Position numbers and translations under genes: made by a program. Positions 30,741-34,052 of a stretch of DNA of 34,052 nt are shown here, piece by piece. The stretch's first letter is position 1. The number at the start of each line of letters is the position of its first letter. The notes beneath the pieces are model-generated. The model saw nothing but the letters and a program-made list of their open reading frames with translations, ran no database searches and was not told the origin of the DNA. This DNA comes from Clostridiales bacterium Firm_18. GTDB lineage: Bacteria > Bacillota > Clostridia > Monoglobales > Firm-18. The DNA lies in contig LVAX01000074.1 of assembly GCA_001604215.1 (NCBI GenBank), positions 1 through 34,052 of the forward strand. The letters are read 5' to 3'.

Positions 30741-32111
30741 TTAAAAGTCAATTAATGATATTAAATTAATATCACCGGGGTTGTCGGGGTTAACCTGTAA
30801 CATGGGCAAAAACCTGTTGCCCGTGTAACATCGAAGGCTGCCGGTAAGTGCCCAGTTCGATGAGGTTATGCTTTTTATATGTTCGCCGAAAAATACGTTT
30901 TGTTCTATATATGTTTTTTTAGCCCCGGTAACCGCGTTTTCCCTTCCCGGGTCCAGATGCGCGGCAACATATTCGGTAATTCTTTTGTCAATCAGGTAAT
31001 TTTCTTTATAATCCGAAAGCTCGCTTACCGCAGCAATCAAGAATACAAAAGAAAGTAGCCCCGCAATAAACGGCTTAAACCTCTTAACCGTATTCAAAAC
31101 GGTATCAGCGGCGACCGCCGCCCCGGCCAGCGGCACAACCGCCGTCCTAAGTGAAATATTGTCGCCGGCCAAAAATAAAAATGGCAGATACGGGGCGGCA
31201 AACAACGATGCTCCCGCAAGCAGCAAAAAAGGTGAAAATTTTTTGTCTTTTTCGCTTGCCCCGATTATAAAAGATATTGCCGCAATAAGTATCAAATAAG
31301 GCTTGCTCATTGATAAGCCGCGTATAAACCCGTTTGTATAAAGGTCCGTCAAAAGCCACTTGCGCGTAATTTGTTTTATAGCGGCGAAATTAATTATTTC
31401 CCGGGAAATCCTCCCCCCAAATCTGCCCATACGCGAAAAAACGGCATAATACAACACTATTATAAAAATGTTTGCAAACAGGGGGGACAGCATTTTCCGG
31501 TTTTTTGTGCGGTATATGATTATCAGCGACAGCATAAAAGAAAAAACGGCAACCTGCTCATATAAAAACATCGCCGTAAATTGGAATATAAAAAAGAAAA
31601 AAGCCTTGTTATCCGCAAGGCAATAAGCGGCAAGGGATGCTAAAAACAGCCCCGCGACAATTCTTGACGAGGCGGAAATCCAGTAGCTTCCTTCAAAATT
31701 AATGGGACAAAGCAAATAAACCGCCGCAAAAACCATTCCAAGCGGCGCTTTAAACTTTTCGAAGACGATCATAAAAAGATATGCGCTTATCCCGTGAAGC
31801 AGCGTAATAATAAAAAAAGCAATTCCCATTACTCCCCAAAACCTGCCCCACAGGTATATGTCCGCAAGCCCCGCTATCGGCCGGTACGCGTAAAGTCCGA
31901 TATAAAGAAAAATATTTTTAAAAGGGTGTTCGGCAAAGGGGTAAATGCCGTATTGAATATAATCATCAAGCAGGGGGTAATATTTAAACCCGAAATATCC
32001 CATTTTTACGGCTACTGCCGCTGTCGTTACCCAAAACCGCTTATCCCTGATAGCTTTTGCTAAAATTATATTCACCCGCCTCAAAGCTGTTTTTGATTTT
32101 GATAACGTCAA
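30741..32111 (-). CDS. Polytopic membrane protein, possible GT-C type glycosyltransferase
   Basis: About 456 aa from a TTG at 32111 (GGAAA 7 nt upstream); a GTG at 32075 is an alternative start. Roughly ten membrane helices. Just after the first helix is KYYPLLDDYIQYG, an acidic pair in the position where GT-C enzymes such as Dol-P-Man-type and ArnT-like transferases have their catalytic Asp. A large extracytoplasmic tail of about 80 residues ends the protein. It overlaps the end of the GT2 gene by up to 71 bp. A dolichyl-phosphate-type GT2 plus GT-C partner is a common pair for decorating envelope polymers. Function inferred from layout; no specific family recognised. Confidence 0.6.
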   Translation of the reverse strand: MTLSKSKTALRRVNIILAKAIRDKRFWVTTAAVAVKMGYFGFKYYPLLDDYIQYGIYPFAEHPFKNIFLYIGLYAYRPIAGLADIYLWGRFWGVMGIAFFIITLLHGISAYLFMIVFEKFKAPLGMVFAAVYLLCPINFEGSYWISASSRIVAGLFLASLAAYCLADNKAFFFFIFQFTAMFLYEQVAVFSFMLSLIIIYRTKNRKMLSPLFANIFIIVLYYAVFSRMGRFGGRISREIINFAAIKQITRKWLLTDLYTNGFIRGLSMSKPYLILIAAISFIIGASEKDKKFSPFLLLAGASLFAAPYLPFLFLAGDNISLRTAVVPLAGAAVAADTVLNTVKRFKPFIAGLLSFVFLIAAVSELSDYKENYLIDKRITEYVAAHLDPGRENAVTGAKKTYIEQNVFFGEHIKSITSSNWALTGSLRCYTGNRFLPMLQVNPDNPGDINLISLIDF

Positions 32112-32739
32112 TCAGCATTTCCAGACCGTCCGATAAAATCTTTACCTTTGAATCCGGCCTGTGGGAAAGGGCAACATCGATAAATCCTATTTCAAGGCCC
32201 ATCATGCGTGCAAGAAAAATCAGCTCTGTGTCAAAGGCAAATCCGTCCACCCTGCACAAAGAAAGCAGCCGCACCGCCGCCTTTTTGGTAAAGCCCTTTA
32301 TCCCGCACTGTACATCTTCCGTATCGGTTTTTAAAATACTTTGGGTAAATTTATTGTACACAGCGGACGCAAGCCTGCGTTTTAAGGGATAATTTCCGCA
32401 CCTTTTCCCGCACACCATATCAAATTTCGAAAGCATTTTTGCCCCGTTTACAACGAATTCAAGGGAGTACGGCAGATCCGCGTCGGTAAAAAAAATATAA
32501 TCGCCGTTTGATTTGGAGATTCCTTCCCTCACCGCCGCCCCCTTACCCCTGTTGCGCGGCATTGTTACCACCGTTGTATTCGTACCTGCAAGCACTTTTG
32601 AAGTATCGTCGCGGCTGCCGTCGTCCACTACGATTATTTCATAATTGCCGCAGTGCTTTTCAAGAAAATCATCCGCGTAATTTACGGTCTTTTTTATAAT
32701 GCTTTGCTCGTTATAAGCAGGGATAATAAGCGAAAGCAT
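32041..32739 (-). CDS. GT2 glycosyltransferase, dolichyl-/undecaprenyl-phosphate sugar synthase type
   Basis: 232 aa from ATG 32739 (GAGGTG 10 nt upstream; a GTG lies 4 codons earlier). GT-A fold: LSLIIPAYNEQSII, EIIVVDDGSRDDTS (nucleotide-sugar binding), RNRGKGAAVREGI, and FFTDADLPYS (DxD). There is no C-terminal membrane helix, so it is the soluble DPM1/YfdH-like core without its anchors. It probably moves a hexose from a nucleotide sugar to a polyprenyl phosphate for use by the overlapping GT-C-like protein (inference). Confidence 0.85.
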   Translation of the reverse strand: MLSLIIPAYNEQSIIKKTVNYADDFLEKHCGNYEIIVVDDGSRDDTSKVLAGTNTTVVTMPRNRGKGAAVREGISKSNGDYIFFTDADLPYSLEFVVNGAKMLSKFDMVCGKRCGNYPLKRRLASAVYNKFTQSILKTDTEDVQCGIKGFTKKAAVRLLSLCRVDGFAFDTELIFLARMMGLEIGFIDVALSHRPDSKVKILSDGLEMLIDVIKIKNSFEAGEYNFSKSYQG

Positions 32740-32791
32740 AATCGGGCGCACCTCTTTGTATAAAGCTTTGGCTTATTATCCCCTTGTTTTT

Positions 32792-33211
32792 TTATTTTAT
32801 TCTTTTATACCAAATTCTAAGTAAGATACCTTGACGCTTAAGAGCTTTATCCATCATAACTATATCACCGACGAAGGCATCTATTGTATCCACGGTTTCC
32901 CACCATGATTTTTTGACAATCAATGTCTTTAAATTGTCAATATCTTTCGGAACAAGCTGTTTGCGATGTTTCTGCAAATACTCAAGTGCAACATACTGAG
33001 CTTCGCGTTTGTCACATTCCCACAGTTCAAAAATCAGATTCCAGTTAAGCGGCTCTTTGGCTGTTTTCTTGATAAAGGGCTTAATCAGTTCCTTAAGCTT
33101 TGGTTTTGGAATCCCGGCGAATTCAAATCTGTTCTTCATATATGCAAACATCTTTTTTGATTGTTCTGCGTCAGCGTTCTCGTTAAGTATTTCTCTTATC
33201 CTGTTAATCAT
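32792..33211 (-). pseudogene. DNA alkylation repair (AlkD-like) gene, C-terminally truncated
   Basis: 139 codons from ATG 33211 (AGGGGAAA upstream). The HEAT-like repeats of AlkD-family glycosylases are clear: MINRIREILNENADAEQ, AYMKNRFEFAGIP, LWECDKREAQYVALEYL and KKSWWETVDTIDAFVGD. Family members are usually about 215-240 aa, with further repeats that hold part of the DNA-binding surface. Here the protein ends after KALKRQGILLRIWYKRIK. The catalytic Asp region near the WWDTVD-like motif is present but the last 70-90 residues are missing. It is probably a decayed gene; a frameshift near the end cannot be excluded. Confidence 0.7.
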
Positions 33212-33291
33212 TTTATTTCCCCTGTCAATAATAATGCTCCGAATTGCCAATGAATTGATTGCCTGCGAAAAACAAGGCAGAGATCCAGTGT

Positions 33292-33558
33292 CTAAATACC
33301 CCAAAAACATTTCCAATGCAGATATATTATACAACATATTGCCACAAAATTCAACAAAGATAAATTTTTTGAAACTGCAATGAACCCAGCATTTCCTACG
33401 AAAACATAAACAGAACCGTTATATGCGCAATCGTTAATGCTTGCGTAACTATTTCTAATCATATTGTATTTAATATCCATTGCCTGCGCATGAGCGGAGA
33501 AACATGACAAAACAACACCTATCACAATTAAAATACTTAAAAGTCTATTTTTGTTCAT
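33292..33558 (-). pseudogene. N-terminal fragment of a secreted protein
   Basis: 88 codons from ATG 33558 (AAGGTG 7 nt upstream). A clear signal peptide (MNKNRLLSILIVIGVVLSC, cleavage probably after AHAQA) is followed by INDCAYNGSVYVFVGNAGFIAVSKN. That resembles the first blade of secreted repeat proteins of the BNR/YCF48 type, in which a ..ng.yv.vG..G.i..S pattern recurs. After about residue 70 the sequence turns unrelated (LNFVAICCIIYLHWKCF) and stops. The rest of the gene appears to be lost. Confidence 0.5.
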
Positions 33559-33619
33559 CGTATGCACCTTACCTTTCATAAAGTATTTAAAATAATTAAT
33601 TTAATTTGCGACAACAACT

Positions 33620-33739
33620 TCATTTTTTAATCCCACCCGCATTGCCCGTAGGCAGAATTATATCTACAATTATTCCTACACCATTGTATCCTCCAACACC
33701 GTCTGCAGTGGCAGAAAAGAATGTATCTAATACCTTTAA
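33620..33739 (-). pseudogene. C-terminal fragment of an unknown glycine-rich protein
   Basis: The frame reads LKVLDTFFSATADGVGGYN, continuing to VDIILPTGNAGGIKK and a TGA at 33622-33620; it is closed upstream by a TGA at 33742-33740. No start codon or ribosome binding site fits. The composition is protein-like and the frame lacks a beginning, so it looks like the end of a broken gene. I do not recognise the family. Confidence 0.35.
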
Positions 33740-33906
33740 TCAACACAAGTTTAACATCAAAAGCAAGATTTTGTCAGCGAGCAATTAAATATTCGTTTGT
33801 AATCAACAATAAGTATATTAAAATATTATTATTGTATGGAATATAATTGCTAAATAAAATATTATATCAGTTTAATATAGCTAATATTGAAAACATATTG
33901 ACAACT

Positions 33907-33921
33907 ATATCAGAGTGATAT
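33907..33921. promoter_or_regulatory. Palindrome upstream of the MGT fragment, possible operator
   Basis: ATATCA-GAG-TGATAT, 15 bp, directly downstream of a TTGACA (33898-33903) and just before GGGGAGG. The position suits a repressor site. No good -10 box lies 17 bp from the TTGACA. Confidence 0.35.
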
Positions 33922-33933
33922 GGGGAGGAAAAA

Positions 33934-34038
33934 ATGAATATTTTGTTTGTAAATGCAAATTTGTATGGGCATATTAATCCTACGCTTGGTTTGGTTAGGC
34001 ATAAGGGAGTTGAACCCTATATGCCCTGCCCTTGTTAA
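33934..34038 (+). pseudogene. N-terminal fragment of an MGT-family glycosyltransferase
   Basis: A strong ribosome binding site (GGGGAGG, 6 nt before the ATG) opens MNILFVNANLYGHINPTLG, continuing LVRHKG... to TAA after 34 codons. The FVN....GH.NPTLGLV pattern is the N-terminus of macrolide-type UDP-glycosyltransferases (MGT family, about 390-400 aa). Family resemblance ends at the point where the 16-nt TAGGCATAAGGGAGTT element begins (33996). The gene therefore seems cut at, or by, that element. Confidence 0.6.
33996..34025 (+). repeat. Hairpin element, copy 2 (TAGGCATAAGGGAGTT core)
   Basis: The first 16 nt are identical to 8655-8670. It can form GGCAT/ATGCC plus AGGG/CCCT, so it is again a hairpin, but its right arm differs from copy 1. 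It sits exactly where the MGT gene fragment loses homology. Confidence 0.5.
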
Positions 34039-34052
34039 ATTTTCGTCCTTCC

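Larger units (their letters stand above)
33559..33933. other. Intergenic region with gene fragments
   Basis: Very AT-rich. It holds the minus-strand C-terminal fragment at 33620-33739 and, before the plus-strand MGT start, TTGACA (33898-33903) and a palindrome ATATCA-GAG-TGATAT (33907-33921). No complete gene. Confidence 0.5.

Noticed and set aside
33606..33788. A 60-codon plus-strand open frame rich in proline.
   Set aside because: It mirrors the minus-strand glycine-rich fragment, has no ribosome binding site and no family resemblance.
1..34052. CRISPR array, prophage or insertion sequence.
   Set aside because: No regularly spaced direct repeats, no structural phage genes and no transposase; the only mobility signs are recombinase remnants and short hairpin repeats.

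Overview
The window looks like chromosome of a low-to-mid-GC Gram-positive bacterium of class Clostridia. The evidence is gene content and order: a NifS/IscU/MnmA/PcrA string, an mltG-trmR-trhP string like B. subtilis yrrL-yrrM-yrrN/O, TagA-type glycosyltransferase, CspA, Hsp33 and orphan-type HAMP/PAS histidine kinase. Shine-Dalgarno sites are strong, TTG/GTG starts are frequent, and promoters are TTGACA/TATAAT type. No rRNA, complete tRNA, CRISPR array or insertion sequence was found. Genus cannot be fixed from sequence alone.

Left part (1-8.7 kb): an AT-rich accessory island. From the left edge it holds a GC-rich structured RNA locus with face-to-face promoters. Next is a two-gene, Gabija-like defence operon (OLD-family ATPase/TOPRIM nuclease plus UvrD-like helicase, minus strand). 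This operon is bracketed by two related tails of large serine recombinase genes (about 350-461 and 4444-4712), as if site-specific elements had accreted in tandem. Then comes a 590-aa HEPN-domain protein. Its promoter shares its -10 region with a divergent consensus promoter that drives only a short hairpin RNA. After a small membrane protein comes an RsgA-type ribosome GTPase, preceded by what reads as a complete translational attenuator (17-codon leader peptide, switching hairpins, sequestered Shine-Dalgarno). A DUF4176-like gene stub follows.

Middle (8.7-13.2 kb): an AraC regulator with two overlapping Gfo/Idh/MocA-type genes (one without a recognisable dinucleotide-binding glycine motif), the redox chaperone Hsp33, and a cold-shock protein. 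Dispersed intergenic repeats lie between them.

Right (13.2-32.8 kb): a dense minus-strand housekeeping block with many 4-bp or longer overlaps. Most striking is a concentration of tRNA wobble-uridine (U34) modification genes: iscS, iscU and mnmA for 2-thiolation, mnmG for the cmnm5 group, trhP and trmR for ho5U/mo5U. The rest covers PcrA helicase, a methyltransferase, RdgB, MltG, a CPBP protease, 5-formyl-THF cyclo-ligase, a DJ-1 protein, a DUF2156 protein, thymidylate kinase and three envelope glycan proteins.

Right end (32.8-34.05 kb): a graveyard of truncated genes (AlkD-like, a secreted protein, a glycine-rich C-terminal fragment, an MGT-type glycosyltransferase start). The last of these breaks off at a hairpin whose 16-nt core also occurs at 8655. 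The strongest candidates for undescribed biology are the rsgA attenuator, the HEPN/short-RNA divergent pair, the recombinase-tail accretion around the defence operon, and the structured RNA at the left edge.
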